A stretch of 64,000 nt of DNA from Acidobacteriota bacterium (GTDB taxonomy: Bacteria > Acidobacteriota > Vicinamibacteria > Marinacidobacterales > Marinacidobacteraceae): positions 137,643 to 201,642 of the forward strand of contig JAJDUD010000008.1 in the NCBI GenBank assembly GCA_022826825.1, read 5' to 3'. Of the stretch, positions 8,332-17,621 are shown piece after piece. Positions within the stretch are counted from its first letter, which is position 1. Every line of letters begins with the position of its first letter. The position numbers and the translations under genes were made by a program. The notes beneath the pieces were generated by a model. The model ran no database searches and was not told the DNA's origin. It saw nothing but the letters and a program-made list of their open reading frames with translations.

Positions 8332-9029
8332 GCGCGGTTCTTGAGTCCGGTGACCATCAGCCCGGCGTGCCGGGCCGAACTCCGGTTGAGCTTCAGGAGC
8401 AGCCCGAGGGAGGCCTCCGCAGCGCGGGACATCCGGAGCGGCCCGGCGGGTACCGCCCGGAGGCCGGTGAGTTCCGCCAGCCGGGCGGCCGCCTTGCGGT
8501 CGGCGGCTTCGTCGGCAAAGACCAGGACGTCCGGCGCCGGTTCAATACCCGCCGCTCCGGGTGGGAGCCGGAGGAGGCCGGCGGCAACCGTCTGGAAGGC
8601 GGCGGCCAGGCGCACCTTCCCGGCGCCCGCTCGCCGCAGAACCCGCTCGGCCTCCTCGGCCGCGGAGGTCTCGGGACGGGAGCCCGGCGGCCAGAGTACG
8701 CCGCAACAGACCACCAGCTTCCCGTCGAGTTCGGCGCCGAGTTCCTCAAGGAGGGCCTTCTGGCCCGCGAAGGGAACCGAGAGGAACACTGCGTCGCCGG
8801 CCGCGGCGGCCGCCCGATTCGTCGCGCCGGACACCGGGAGTACCCGCGCCGGGTCGGGCGCCGCGCCGGCCGCGTCGAAACCGGCGCGCACCCGCGCCGC
8901 GGCCTCCTCCGCCCGTTGCTCGTCGCGGGAACCGATCACCACCTCGGCTCCACCGAGCGCGAGCCGCCACGCGAGCCCGAGCCCGAACTGTCCGGTCCCG
9001 CCGAGCACTCCGAGGCGGGAACCGGTCAC
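8328..9029 (-). CDS. npdG: NADPH-dependent F420 reductase (NpdG/Fno family)
   Basis: A 233-residue Rossmann protein that would move hydride between NADPH and coenzyme F420. The nucleotide-binding loop is at the very N-terminus (LGVLGGTGQFGLGLAWRLA), followed by GSRDEQRAEEAA, which reads the 2'-phosphate region of NADPH in this family, and by the central strand VFLSVPFAGQKALLEELG. I chose the GTG at 9029 because it forms a GTGA overlap with the cofE stop and puts the Rossmann loop at the expected place; the frame remains open upstream but that part is antisense to cofE-like coding. Direct linkage to cofE strongly supports the F420 assignment over a generic NADP oxidoreductase. Confidence 0.85.
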   Translation of the reverse strand: MTGSRLGVLGGTGQFGLGLAWRLALGGAEVVIGSRDEQRAEEAAARVRAGFDAAGAAPDPARVLPVSGATNRAAAAAGDAVFLSVPFAGQKALLEELGAELDGKLVVCCGVLWPPGSRPETSAAEEAERVLRRAGAGKVRLAAAFQTVAAGLLRLPPGAAGIEPAPDVLVFADEAADRKAAARLAELTGLRAVPAGPLRMSRAAEASLGLLLKLNRSSARHAGLMVTGLKNRA

Positions 9030-9775
9030 CGGAAGATGTCTTCCCCGCGGCTCCGGAGGAGCGCGACTCCCGTTCCCGGCTCCGCCCCCGGATGCGACGG
9101 GAGACCCTGCGCCAGCACCGCCGGGATCCGACGCAGCTTCCCCATGACCAGACCGGCGGCGCCCGCCAGCTCGTCGGCGGTCGCCATCGTGGAGGACTGG
9201 AGGGTCCGGCCGGTGAAGTCCGGCTGGCCGCGATAGTCGTGGAGCGCCGGCACCCCGGCGATCCCGATGGCCACGTTGACCGCCCCGAGGCGGAAGGGCC
9301 GTCCCCAGGTATCGGTGATAACGACCCCCAACCGGGTCTCGGTCGCCTCCGAGAGCCGTTCGGCGAGCTGGCGTGCGGAGCCGTCCGGGTCTTCCGGCAG
9401 GAGGCACACGTGGCCTTCCGGCACGTTCGAACGGTCCACGCCCGAGTTGGCGCAGACGAACCCGTGGCGGGTCTCGGTGACCAGCACCCCGCGCTGCACG
9501 CGGACCATGTCCCGGGCTTCGCCCAGGACCGCCTGAACTTCCCGGGGATCGCGCCCGTACTCCGCAGCCCACGCCCGGGCGATTTTCGTCGGCCGTAGCC
9601 GCTTGAGCTGCACCAATCTCCCTTCGGCCTTGGAGACGACCTTGTGGCACACCACCACGACGTCGCCGTCGGCGGGTTCGGCCCCGGAGTGGAGCATCCC
9701 GTCGAGCAGGAGCCGCGCCAGGTCGTCGCCGGGCTGGACTTCGGGAAGCCCTTCCAGCCCGCGCAGCGTCAGCAT
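9026..9775 (-). CDS. cofE: Coenzyme F420-0:L-glutamate ligase
   Basis: A 249-residue protein that adds glutamate to F420-0 using GTP. Family signatures are clear: GLPEVQPGDDLARLL at the N-terminus, DGDVVVVCHKVVSKAEGR (37-54), ETRHGFVCANSGVDRSN (about 101-117), VITDTWGRPFRLGAVNVAIG (about 151-170), and DYRGQPDFTGRTLQ. Length matches stand-alone archaeal/bacterial CofE and not the longer actinobacterial FbiB fusion. The stop overlaps the npdG start by 4 bp, and a secreted LolA-like gene ends 12 bp upstream. Other F420 biosynthesis genes (cofC, cofD, cofG/H) are not in this window. Confidence 0.92.
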   Translation of the reverse strand: MLTLRGLEGLPEVQPGDDLARLLLDGMLHSGAEPADGDVVVVCHKVVSKAEGRLVQLKRLRPTKIARAWAAEYGRDPREVQAVLGEARDMVRVQRGVLVTETRHGFVCANSGVDRSNVPEGHVCLLPEDPDGSARQLAERLSEATETRLGVVITDTWGRPFRLGAVNVAIGIAGVPALHDYRGQPDFTGRTLQSSTMATADELAGAAGLVMGKLRRIPAVLAQGLPSHPGAEPGTGVALLRSRGEDIFR

Positions 9776-9787
9776 GAAGCGCGAAGC

Positions 9788-10657
9788 CTATCGGTCCGGG
9801 GATGTGGAGAGCGAGCGGAAGTCCAGGAAGTCGTAGTGCACCCGCCGGCGAATTCTCCGAATGAAGAACATCCGGGCATCCACGGTCATGGTCACCCGTT
9901 TGGGAAGCCAGATTTGACCGTCGAACTCGCTCTCCACATCGGCGCTCGTCCCGCGGTGGAGACGGCCGAAGAGTCCGGCGACGAAGTTCTCCGCCTCGGT
10001 GAGCACCGTTTGGACGCGGGCGATCTGCCGGCTCTGCGCGTCCACCCAGAGTTCCCCCTCGCACTTGGAGACCACCGACATCATTCGGTTCGGGGCGCCG
10101 TCGAATCCCGGGCGGGGCCAGAACCGGACCACCTCGACGGGACGGCCGCGCCAGGTGTCGCGCCGCAACACCTCGCCCTCGAACATATCGAGTTCGATCG
10201 CGTCCCTGACGATCTTGTAGAAGAGGTCCATCCCGTTCTTCGGGAGAACCTCGTAGTCGGGATCCTGCCGTTCCAGCGCCCGGCGGTCCTCTTCCGCCTC
10301 TTCCTTCGCAGCTTCGATGGCCCGCCGGTAGCGCCGCTCCTCGCGGCGGAAACGCCGCCCCGCGATCGGCTCGCCGTCGAGTTCCAGCAGCTTCCAGAGA
10401 TGACGCCCGAACTCCGGCCGGTACTCGTAGAGCGCGTTGGCGCTTGCGACGACCTTCCGCTCGTCGTCGAGCCGTTCGGTGGTGATCAACTGGCGGAAGA
10501 TGAGGTCGCCTTCCAGCGGCCGCACCGTCTCGCGGTGATCGAGGACCCGCGCGAGCAGCGCTTCCGCGGCCCCCAGGTCTCCGATCGGGACTTTCTGGGT
10601 AGTGGCCGCGCTCGCGGCGAGCGCCAGGGAGCCCCAGAGAACGACCGCGACCCGCAT
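9788..10657 (-). CDS. Hypothetical secreted LolA-like protein
   Basis: A 289-residue protein with a short signal peptide (VAVVLWGSLALAASA). The rest alternates beta-strand-like segments: YEYRPEFGRHLWKLLELDG, RPVEVVRFWPRPG, GELWVDAQSRQIARVQTVL and QIWLPKRVTMTVDARMF. This pattern resembles the outer-membrane lipoprotein carrier/sorting fold (LolA/LolB-like), where a lipid-binding half-barrel is read through such strands; the match is by general appearance only. A charged helix (EERRYRRAIEAAKEEAEEDRRALE, broken here for length) lies in the middle. It ends 12 bp before cofE, so it may be the first gene of that transcript. Confidence 0.6.
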   Translation of the reverse strand: MRVAVVLWGSLALAASAATTQKVPIGDLGAAEALLARVLDHRETVRPLEGDLIFRQLITTERLDDERKVVASANALYEYRPEFGRHLWKLLELDGEPIAGRRFRREERRYRRAIEAAKEEAEEDRRALERQDPDYEVLPKNGMDLFYKIVRDAIELDMFEGEVLRRDTWRGRPVEVVRFWPRPGFDGAPNRMMSVVSKCEGELWVDAQSRQIARVQTVLTEAENFVAGLFGRLHRGTSADVESEFDGQIWLPKRVTMTVDARMFFIRRIRRRVHYDFLDFRSLSTSPDR

Positions 10658-10721
10658 CGGAGGCGGAAGTTTAGGTGGCTCGCGCGAGGCGCCCCGTGTG
10701 TTCGGATACGGTGTACTGCTA

Positions 10722-12479
10722 GTGGCATTCGGCGGCCTGGACTGGATCGTCTTCGGGCTCTATGTGGGCGCGGCGCTCGCCATCGGGCTCTGGGCGGTCC
10801 GCTTCGCGGCGAAGGACAGCGACTCCTTCTTCCTCGCCGGCCGGCGGCTTCCCTGGTGGCTGCTCGGGACCTCGATGGTCGCGACCACCTTCTCCACCGA
10901 CACGCCGAATCTGGTCGCCGAACTCGTTCGCCAGAACGGGGTCGCCGCCAACTGGGCCTGGTGGGCCTTCTGCATCACCGGGATGCTCACCGTGTTCGTC
11001 TTCGCGCCGCTCTGGCGCCGGAGCCGCCTGACGACGGATCTCGGGTTCTACGAGATCCGCTACGCGGGGAAACCGGCCGCCTTCCTCCGGGGCTTTCGCG
11101 CCGTCTATCTCGGCGTCTTCTTCAACTGCGTGGTCATTGCCACCGTCACCCTCGCGGGCGCCAAGATCGGGGGCGTCCTCTTCGGACTCGAAAAGTCCAC
11201 CGCCGTGCTCATCGCCGGGGGCCTTGCGGCCGCCTACGCGGTGGTCGCCGGGTTCTGGGGGGTGGTGGTCACCGATCTCCTGCAGTTCGTGCTGTCCATG
11301 GTGGGGGCGGTGGTGGCAGCGGTCTGGGCGCTCGGACACCCGGCGGTGGGTGGCCTCTCGGGCCTCGTGGAGCAGTTCGGGGACCGGCTCGCCATCGTCC
11401 CGCCGACGGGGACCGAGGCGTTCGCCGTCCTCTTCGTGGTGCCGGTGGCGCTCCAGTGGTGGAGCGTCTGGTATCCGGGGGCCGAACCCGGGGGCGGCGG
11501 CTACATCGCCCAGCGGATGCTCGCCGCCCGCAGCGAGCAGGACGCGCTCCGGGGGACGCTCTGGTTCAACATCGCCCACTACACGCTGAGGCCGTGGCCC
11601 TGGATCCTGGTGGCGCTGGCCTCGCTGGCCGTCTATCCCGACCTCGCGGCGCTGCGGAACGCGCTGCCGGGGCTCGACCCCGCGCTCGTCGGCGACGACC
11701 TCGCCTATCCGCTCATGCTCCGGCTCCTGCCTCCGGGCCTCCTCGGCCTGGCGGCCGCGTCGCTCGCCGGGGCCTACATGTCCACGGTGGACACGCACCT
11801 GAACTGGGGGGCCTCCTACGTGGTGGAGGACGTGTACCGGCGCTTCTTCCGGCCCGCGGCCGGGGCCTCGGAATCCGTGGCGGTGGCGCGCGTCGCGACC
11901 GTCCTCCTGATGGCGGCGGCGGGGTTGCTCACCCTCTTCATCGACACCGCCCGGGGAGGCTTCGGGCTGCTGCTCCAGATCGGGGCCGGGACCGGGCCGC
12001 TCTTCATCGCCCGCTGGCTGTGGTGGCGCATCAACGCCTGGAGCGAGATCGCCGCCATGGCGGGATCGCTCGCGGTGGCGGTCTCCCTCCCGCTGCTCGG
12101 GATCGAACCGGGGTCGATCCGGGGGCTCGCGGTCGGGCTTGCCGCCACCACGGTGATCTGGCTGGGCGTCACCCTGCTGACGCCGGCCGAGTCGAGCGGG
12201 ACGCTCGATCGCTTCGTCGAGCGCACCCGGCCGCCGCCGGCCGGCTGGAGCGCCGCCTATGCCCGTACCCGGACACGTCCCGAACCGTCCGGCCGTGCGT
12301 TCCTGGTCTGGCCGGTGGCCTGCGTCATGGTCTATTCGGTGCTCTTCGGCGCCGGCGCGGTGCTCTTCGGGCGCGGTCTCGCGGTCACCCTGTCGTGGGC
12401 GGTCCTCGCGGTCGTTTCGGGGTTCGCGGTCTCGCGCCTGATGTCCGCGCGGAGCCCTAGCGGCGCCGCCGGCGCATGA
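10722..12479 (+). CDS. Sodium:solute symporter family protein
   Basis: About 585 residues with 13 or more predicted helices. The N-terminal VRFAAKDSDSFFLAGRRLPW is the classical SSS-family entry (SFFLAGR), followed by TDTPNLVAELVRQNG and later AAASLAGAYMSTVDTHLNWGASYVVEDVYRRF, which matches the family's SASTVDT/N...D.Y motif region. This subgroup (with SLAGAYMSTVDTHLNWG) is common in Bacteroidota and Acidobacteriota and often uncharacterised in substrate. The chosen start is the GTG at 10722, just before the first helix; no clear Shine-Dalgarno decides it. Divergent from the LolA-like gene; its 3' end overlaps the convergent HtrA gene by 23 bp. Confidence 0.85.
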   Translation: MAFGGLDWIVFGLYVGAALAIGLWAVRFAAKDSDSFFLAGRRLPWWLLGTSMVATTFSTDTPNLVAELVRQNGVAANWAWWAFCITGMLTVFVFAPLWRRSRLTTDLGFYEIRYAGKPAAFLRGFRAVYLGVFFNCVVIATVTLAGAKIGGVLFGLEKSTAVLIAGGLAAAYAVVAGFWGVVVTDLLQFVLSMVGAVVAAVWALGHPAVGGLSGLVEQFGDRLAIVPPTGTEAFAVLFVVPVALQWWSVWYPGAEPGGGGYIAQRMLAARSEQDALRGTLWFNIAHYTLRPWPWILVALASLAVYPDLAALRNALPGLDPALVGDDLAYPLMLRLLPPGLLGLAAASLAGAYMSTVDTHLNWGASYVVEDVYRRFFRPAAGASESVAVARVATVLLMAAAGLLTLFIDTARGGFGLLLQIGAGTGPLFIARWLWWRINAWSEIAAMAGSLAVAVSLPLLGIEPGSIRGLAVGLAATTVIWLGVTLLTPAESSGTLDRFVERTRPPPAGWSAAYARTRTRPEPSGRAFLVWPVACVMVYSVLFGAGAVLFGRGLAVTLSWAVLAVVSGFAVSRLMSARSPSGAAGA

Positions 12480-13563
12480 CCGTGTCCCGGTCGATGAGCT
12501 GCACCTGGACGTCGAGCTCGCGGTCGTCCCGCCAGACTCGCAGGCTGACCTCGTCTCCCACCCGGTAGTTCGTCTCGAGGAGCAGCAGGAGCTCGCGCTC
12601 CGTGCCGATGGACTTCCCGTCCACCGCAAGCAGGTAATCGCCGCCGTAGCGGACCCGGATGTTGCCGATCCGGCCGACCCGGCCGGCGCCCCGCAGCCCG
12701 GCGCGGTCGGCGGGACCGCCGCGGGCGACCGCCCGGATCATCAGGCCCCCTTTCGGTGGGGCCGCGATCCCGGCCCGCCGGAAGTAGCCGGCGAACCGCT
12801 CGGGGATCTCCTGCACCGATATGGCCAGATGGGGATGGGGATACCTGCCGTTTTCGATGAGTTCCGGCACCACCCTCGCCAGCGTGGTGGCGGGAATGGC
12901 GTAGCCGATGCCGGCCGAGGTCCCGGTCGGGCTGACGATGGCGCTGTTCACGCCCACCAGCCGGCCGTCGAGATCCAGCAGCGGGCCTCCCGAATTGCCC
13001 TGGTTGATGGCGGCGTCGGTCTGGATGATCTCCCCGATGAACCCCTGGTCGGGACTCTCGATGACGCGTCCCAGACCGCTCACCACCCCGGTGGTGAGGG
13101 TCTGGTCGAGGCCGAAGGGGTGTCCGATCGCCACCACGAAACGGCCCACTTCCAGTGCGTCCGAGTCCCCGAGCGTCAACGGCTTCGGATCGCCGGGGCC
13201 CGCGGCCACCTCCAGCACCGCGAGATCGTTCGAAGGATCGGCGCCGATGAGCCGGGCGTCACGCACCTCGCCGTCGGCAAATGTGACCTGCAGCTGATCC
13301 GCTCCTTCCACCACGTGGTAGTTGGTGACGATCCGGCCCCTGGAGTCGTAGACGAATCCGGAACCGGTGCCCTCCTGGGTGAGTTGGCCGCGGAACCAGT
13401 CGTAGCTCTGGATTTGCGCGGTGATGTTCACGACCGCCGGGCTGGCCGTCCGATAGACCGCGGCGACCCGGCGCTCCATTTCGATCTGGCTGCCGGAGGC
13501 GTGCGGGGGGACGCCCCCGAGCAGGCCGGCGAGGAGAACGGCGAAGGCGGGGAGCTTCTGCAT
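12457..13563 (-). CDS. HtrA/DegP-type trypsin-like serine protease with PDZ domain
   Basis: A 368-residue exported protease. A signal peptide (1-24) precedes a trypsin-like domain whose catalytic triad is visible as His83 (IVTNYHVVEG), Asp113 (DPSNDLAVLEV) and Ser191 (NQGNSGGPLLD). Segment GIGYAIPATTLARVVPELIENG ends the protease domain as in DegS/DegP. A single PDZ domain follows (about 250-350, GLMIRAVARGGPADRAGL and GDYLLAVDGKSIG), with a basic C-terminal tail RRRRR. One PDZ domain makes it closer to DegS in architecture, but it carries a cleavable-looking leader, not a clear membrane anchor. Probable role: periplasmic protein quality control. It is alone on its strand. Confidence 0.92.
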   Translation of the reverse strand: MQKLPAFAVLLAGLLGGVPPHASGSQIEMERRVAAVYRTASPAVVNITAQIQSYDWFRGQLTQEGTGSGFVYDSRGRIVTNYHVVEGADQLQVTFADGEVRDARLIGADPSNDLAVLEVAAGPGDPKPLTLGDSDALEVGRFVVAIGHPFGLDQTLTTGVVSGLGRVIESPDQGFIGEIIQTDAAINQGNSGGPLLDLDGRLVGVNSAIVSPTGTSAGIGYAIPATTLARVVPELIENGRYPHPHLAISVQEIPERFAGYFRRAGIAAPPKGGLMIRAVARGGPADRAGLRGAGRVGRIGNIRVRYGGDYLLAVDGKSIGTERELLLLLETNYRVGDEVSLRVWRDDRELDVQVQLIDRDTVMRRRRR

Positions 13564-13659
13564 GCGGTTCAGTCCGGCGATCGCAAGACCGGGGCCGCAG
13601 CCCGGCGAGTGCCTCGGCGTTCAGCCGGGTTCCACCACGGGCTGCTAGAGTCCTGAACT

Positions 13660-14703
13660 GTGAAACCCATTTTCAAGATTGCCGGAAGGTGGGCGCGGGC
13701 GGCAGCGCGCCGCGCCGTGAATCTTCCCGCAATTCTCCTCGCCGCCGCCGTCGGATGCGCGGGCGGCGCGGACCGCGAAACCGTAACCATCTACTGCGGC
13801 CGGGGCGAATCCCTCGTTGGGCCGGTGGTTCAGGCGTTCGAGGAGGAAACGGGGATCCAGGTGGACATCCGCTATGGCGGGACCGCCGACCTCGCCGCCC
13901 AGATTCTTGAAGAGGGCGACCTGAGCCCCGCGGACGTCTACTACGGCCAGGACGCGGGCGCGCTGGGCCAACTGGCGAGCGAAGGACGCCTGAGTCCGCT
14001 CCCGGAGTCCATCCTTGACCGGGTCCCGGCCCGGTTCCGGGATCCGGACGGCCGCTGGGTCGGAACGACCGGCCGCGCGCGGGTGTTCGTCTACAACACC
14101 GAACTCCTGGCTCCGGAAGAGCTGCCGGACACCATCCAGGGGCTGACCGATCCACGGTGGAAGGGCCGGATCGGCTGGTCGCCGACGAACGGGTCCTTCC
14201 AGGCGTTCGTGACCGCGCTCCGGCTGCTCGAGGGGGAGGATGCCGCCCAGGAATGGTTGGAGGGTGTGTTGGCCAACGACCCCGTGGCCTATCCCAACAA
14301 CACGGCCATCTACCAGGCGGTTGCCGATGGCGAGGTGGAACTCGCACTCTCGAACCACTACTACCTCTTCCGGTTCCTGGTGCAGCACGGCAGTGAATTC
14401 CCGGCCCGGACGGTGAGCCCGCGGGGAGGAGGCGCCGGCGGCCTGATCAACATCTCCGGCGGAGGCGTGGTGGACACCGCTGCCAACCCGGAAGCGGCTC
14501 GGAGTTTTCTGGCGTACCTGCTGACGGACGCGGTTCAGGAGCGGTTTGCGGAGGGAACGTTCGAGTATCCGCTCGTGCCCGGAATCCCCACGGATCCGGC
14601 GGTTACGCCGCTTTCTGAAATCAGACCGCCCGACCTGGAACTCGGAGATCTCGATGACCTGCGGGGAACTCTCGATCTGCTCCGCGAGGTGGGCGCGATC
14701 TAG
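13660..14703 (+). CDS. fbpA: Iron ABC transporter, substrate-binding protein
   Basis: A 347-residue periplasmic binding protein of the Fbp/Fut/SfuA class. After a leader with possible lipobox (AILLAAAVGCAGG, Cys about 32) comes VTIYCGRGESLVGPVVQAF, the usual first strand-helix of this class. DVYYGQDAGALGQLASEGRL, then GRARVFVYNTELLAPEELP and EGTFEYPLVPGIPTDP near the end are also family-typical. It would bind ferric iron in the periplasm and deliver it to the permease. It is the first gene of the transporter operon, with 96 bp before the permease. I see no convincing Fur box upstream, so iron control is not shown by the sequence. Confidence 0.9.
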   Translation: MKPIFKIAGRWARAAARRAVNLPAILLAAAVGCAGGADRETVTIYCGRGESLVGPVVQAFEEETGIQVDIRYGGTADLAAQILEEGDLSPADVYYGQDAGALGQLASEGRLSPLPESILDRVPARFRDPDGRWVGTTGRARVFVYNTELLAPEELPDTIQGLTDPRWKGRIGWSPTNGSFQAFVTALRLLEGEDAAQEWLEGVLANDPVAYPNNTAIYQAVADGEVELALSNHYYLFRFLVQHGSEFPARTVSPRGGGAGGLINISGGGVVDTAANPEAARSFLAYLLTDAVQERFAEGTFEYPLVPGIPTDPAVTPLSEIRPPDLELGDLDDLRGTLDLLREVGAI

Positions 14704-14799
14704 CCAGTTCTCCGGGTTGGGGAAGATGCCCCGGCCCGAAGATCGGCGCGCGGCGCCCTTGGACGGCGGCGAAACGATGAACTTCGCTTTGCGGAAACG

Positions 14800-16407
14800 A
14801 TGAGCACCAGTTCTCCCGGTGGGGGTCCGGTCCGCCTCACCCGCCTGCCGTCGCGGCGGCTCCGCGCCGCCGGCATCGTCGTGGCGGCCATGTGCCTGCT
14901 CCCACTGGCTTATCTCGCGGGACGGGCGGTGGCCGGCGGGGGGTTGGTCGATGTGCTGCTGCGCGAGCGCAGTTTCGGGATCGCCGGCAGAACGCTGCTC
15001 CTGACCGGGGCGGTGGCGCTGGGATCCGCAGGGCTGGGGCTCCCCCTGGCCTGGCTCACCGCGAGGACCGATCTCCCCGGCCGGCGGATCCTGACGGCCC
15101 TGCTCGCATTGCCGCTCGCGGTGCCGTCCTACGTGGCGGCCTTCACCGTGGCCACGGCGCTGGGGCCACGCGGGCTCCTCCAGCGCGCGCTCGAACCATT
15201 CACGGGATGGGAGCGGCTTCCCGAGATCTACGGCTTCCCGGGCGCTTTCCTGGTGCTGGTGCTACTCAACTACCCGTACGTGTACCTGGCGGCCCGCGCC
15301 CGGTTCGCAGTGCTGGACTCGTCGCTCGAGGACGCCGCCCGAGTGCTGGGGGCCGGCCGCTGGCGGCGATTCCGGCGGGTGACCCTACCCCTGTTGTCCA
15401 CCGCCCTGCTGTCCGGTGGATTGCTTGCGGCCCTCTACACCCTGAGCGATTTCGGCGCCGTTTCCCTGCTGCGCTACGAGACCTTCACCTGGGCCATCTA
15501 CAACCAGGTCCGAGGATCGCTGGACCGCCACACCGCTGCGGGGCTTGCCCTGTTGCTCGTGTTCGCGACGCTGCTGGTGCTCGCCGCGGCGAGTCGTTTC
15601 GAGCAAGCGTCCCGCCCGTCTCCAGGAGCCGCGCAGTCCCGGCCGCCCCGCATCCACCGGCTCGGCGGCTGGAAATGGACAGGACTGGGCCTGTGCGCCC
15701 TGGTGTTGTTGCCGGCGCTCGTCCTGCCGGTTGGCGTCTGTCTCTACTGGCTGTTCCAGGCGCCCGCAGGAGCGGCCGCGGGGTTGATTCCCGCGCTCGG
15801 GCGGACGGGCCTCGTGGCATTGCTCGCCGCGGTTGCGACGACGGCGCTGGCCATCCCGGTGGCCTTCCTGACGGTCCGCTTCCCGTCGAAGCGAAGCTCC
15901 GCCCTGCGCGCCATTTCGCACATCGGCTTCGGGCTGCCGGGACTGGTCGTCGGGCTCTCGCTTGTGTTCTTCGCGGTGAACGTGGCGCCGTTCCTCTACC
16001 AGACGCTGGCGCTGCTGGTCTTCGCCTACGCGGTCCACATGCTGCCGCAGGCGATCGCACCTCTGGAGGCCACCCTGGGGCCGCTCAGCCCGAGGCTCGA
16101 TGACGCCGCGCGGTCCCTGGGCGCCCGTTGGTGGCGCCGCCACCGGCGCGTCACGCTGCCGCTGCTGGGACCCGGCCTCGCTTCGGGCCTTGCGCTCGTG
16201 TTCCTGACCAGCGTCAAGGAGCTGCCCGCCACCCTCATGCTGGCGCCGACGGGATACGCCACCCTCGCGACCACCGTCTGGAGCGCGGCGGAGAACGTCG
16301 AACTCGGCCGGGCGGCGGCCGCTTCGCTGGTTCTGCTGCTCTTCTGCGCGGCGACGCTGCTCGTCGTTCTGCGTCCGGGACGCCCGCTTCGTCCCGCGGT
16401 GCGCTGA
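14800..16407 (+). CDS. fbpB: Iron ABC transporter, fused-type permease
   Basis: A 535-residue inner-membrane permease made of two tandem BPD_transp_1 units, as usual for FbpB/SfuB. Each unit carries an EAA loop: LEDAARVLGAGRWRRFRRVTLPL (shown in part, about 175-200) and LDDAARSLGARWWRRHRRVT (about 430-450). These loops contact the ATPase. About 12 hydrophobic helices are visible. The start follows a short Ser/Gly-rich segment. It ends in a TGATG junction: its stop shares one base with the fbpC start, so the two are translationally coupled. Confidence 0.93.
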   Translation: MSTSSPGGGPVRLTRLPSRRLRAAGIVVAAMCLLPLAYLAGRAVAGGGLVDVLLRERSFGIAGRTLLLTGAVALGSAGLGLPLAWLTARTDLPGRRILTALLALPLAVPSYVAAFTVATALGPRGLLQRALEPFTGWERLPEIYGFPGAFLVLVLLNYPYVYLAARARFAVLDSSLEDAARVLGAGRWRRFRRVTLPLLSTALLSGGLLAALYTLSDFGAVSLLRYETFTWAIYNQVRGSLDRHTAAGLALLLVFATLLVLAAASRFEQASRPSPGAAQSRPPRIHRLGGWKWTGLGLCALVLLPALVLPVGVCLYWLFQAPAGAAAGLIPALGRTGLVALLAAVATTALAIPVAFLTVRFPSKRSSALRAISHIGFGLPGLVVGLSLVFFAVNVAPFLYQTLALLVFAYAVHMLPQAIAPLEATLGPLSPRLDDAARSLGARWWRRHRRVTLPLLGPGLASGLALVFLTSVKELPATLMLAPTGYATLATTVWSAAENVELGRAAAASLVLLLFCAATLLVVLRPGRPLRPAVR

Positions 16408-17519
16408 TGGCTGGCGCTGGCGCCCGGGCCGTCCCGGAAGCGGCGCTTTGTTGCCGCGCGATCGAGAAGCGTTTCCTCAGCAACGGACGGCTGGATCCTG
16501 ACCGCCCCGTGCTCGCCGGGGTGGACCTGGACGTTCCTTCCGGGAGCCTCACGGCGGTGCTTGGGCCCAGCGGCGGCGGCAAGACCACCCTGTTGCGGAT
16601 CGTCGCCGGTCTGGAGACCGCGGATGCCGGAGAGGTCCGGGTGCTCGGGCGGACGGTGACCGGAACGGGGGTGTTCGTTCCTCCGGAATCGCGGCGCGTG
16701 GGCCTCGTGTTCCAGGAATACGCGCTGTTCCCGCATCTATCGGCCCTCGAGAACGTGGCCTTCGGCGTTCCCGGGCCGGCGGGCCTCACGAAGGCCTGGG
16801 GGGCCCTCCAGATGGTGGGGCTCTCGGAGGTCGCGAGCCACCGGCCCCACGAACTCTCGGGGGGAGAACAGCAGCGGGTGGCCCTCGCCCGGGCCCTCGC
16901 CCCCGAGCCGGCGGTAGTGCTGCTGGACGAGCCGTTCTCCAACCTCGACGCGCCCCGCCGGGCCGGCGTGCGGGAAGAGGTGGCCCAGCTCCTCCGGCGT
17001 CTCGACGCGACCGCGGTCCTGGTGACGCACGACCGGGAGGAGGCGTTCCTGCTCGCCGACCAGGTGGTCCTGCTGCTCGACGGCAGGGTGGTCCGGTCCG
17101 GTCGGCCCGAGGAACTCGCCCGGGACCCGGGCAGCCGCGCCGGCGCCGAGTTCCTGGGGGAGACCAACTTTCTGCCGGGGAAGAGCGACGGGAAGACGGC
17201 GCTCTGCGAGATCGGCCGGGTGGAGATCCTGCCCCCGGCGTCCGGCGAGAAGCCCCCCCGGGGCCCGGTCGAGGTGCTGCTGCCGCTCGACGGGCTGCTG
17301 GTGGAGCCCTTCGTGGACGAGGAGCGCGCCGGCTCCCCCGTCGCGGTACTGACCCGGGCGGCGTTTCACGGGGCCTTCCAGCTCATCGAGGCCCGGCTCC
17401 CGTCGGGCCGCTCGATTGCCGTCCGGTCTCCGGCCCGGGAGATCTGGCAGGGGCTTCTTCGGCCCGGTCAGCGGGTGGGTCTCCACCCGGCCGGCCCGGT
17501 CCCGGTGTTTCCCGCGTAG
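16407..17519 (+). CDS. fbpC: Iron ABC transporter, ATP-binding protein
   Basis: A 370-residue ATPase. Walker A is GPSGGGKTT (about 53-61), the Q-loop lies in VFQEYALFPHLSALENVAFG, the ABC signature is LSGGEQQRVALARAL and Walker B is AVVLLDEPFSNLDA. VLVTHDREEAFLLADQV contains the switch His. A C-terminal TOBE-type domain (about 280-370) is present. The ATG at 16407 overlaps the permease stop by one base and is preferred to upstream in-frame starts, which lie inside the permease. Within fbpABC it would energise ferric-ion import; a specificity for another ion (for example thiamine-type or molybdate systems) is less likely given the FbpA partner. Confidence 0.93.
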   Translation: MAGAGARAVPEAALCCRAIEKRFLSNGRLDPDRPVLAGVDLDVPSGSLTAVLGPSGGGKTTLLRIVAGLETADAGEVRVLGRTVTGTGVFVPPESRRVGLVFQEYALFPHLSALENVAFGVPGPAGLTKAWGALQMVGLSEVASHRPHELSGGEQQRVALARALAPEPAVVLLDEPFSNLDAPRRAGVREEVAQLLRRLDATAVLVTHDREEAFLLADQVVLLLDGRVVRSGRPEELARDPGSRAGAEFLGETNFLPGKSDGKTALCEIGRVEILPPASGEKPPRGPVEVLLPLDGLLVEPFVDEERAGSPVAVLTRAAFHGAFQLIEARLPSGRSIAVRSPAREIWQGLLRPGQRVGLHPAGPVPVFPA

Positions 17520-17621
17520 CCGCGTCCCGCGCCGGCACCCCGGGTCCAATGGTCCGCCGCGGGCAGGACCGTGATTGACTGTCAGGTGGTTGCCGGCGAG
17601 AATACTCCTCACCTTCTACCC

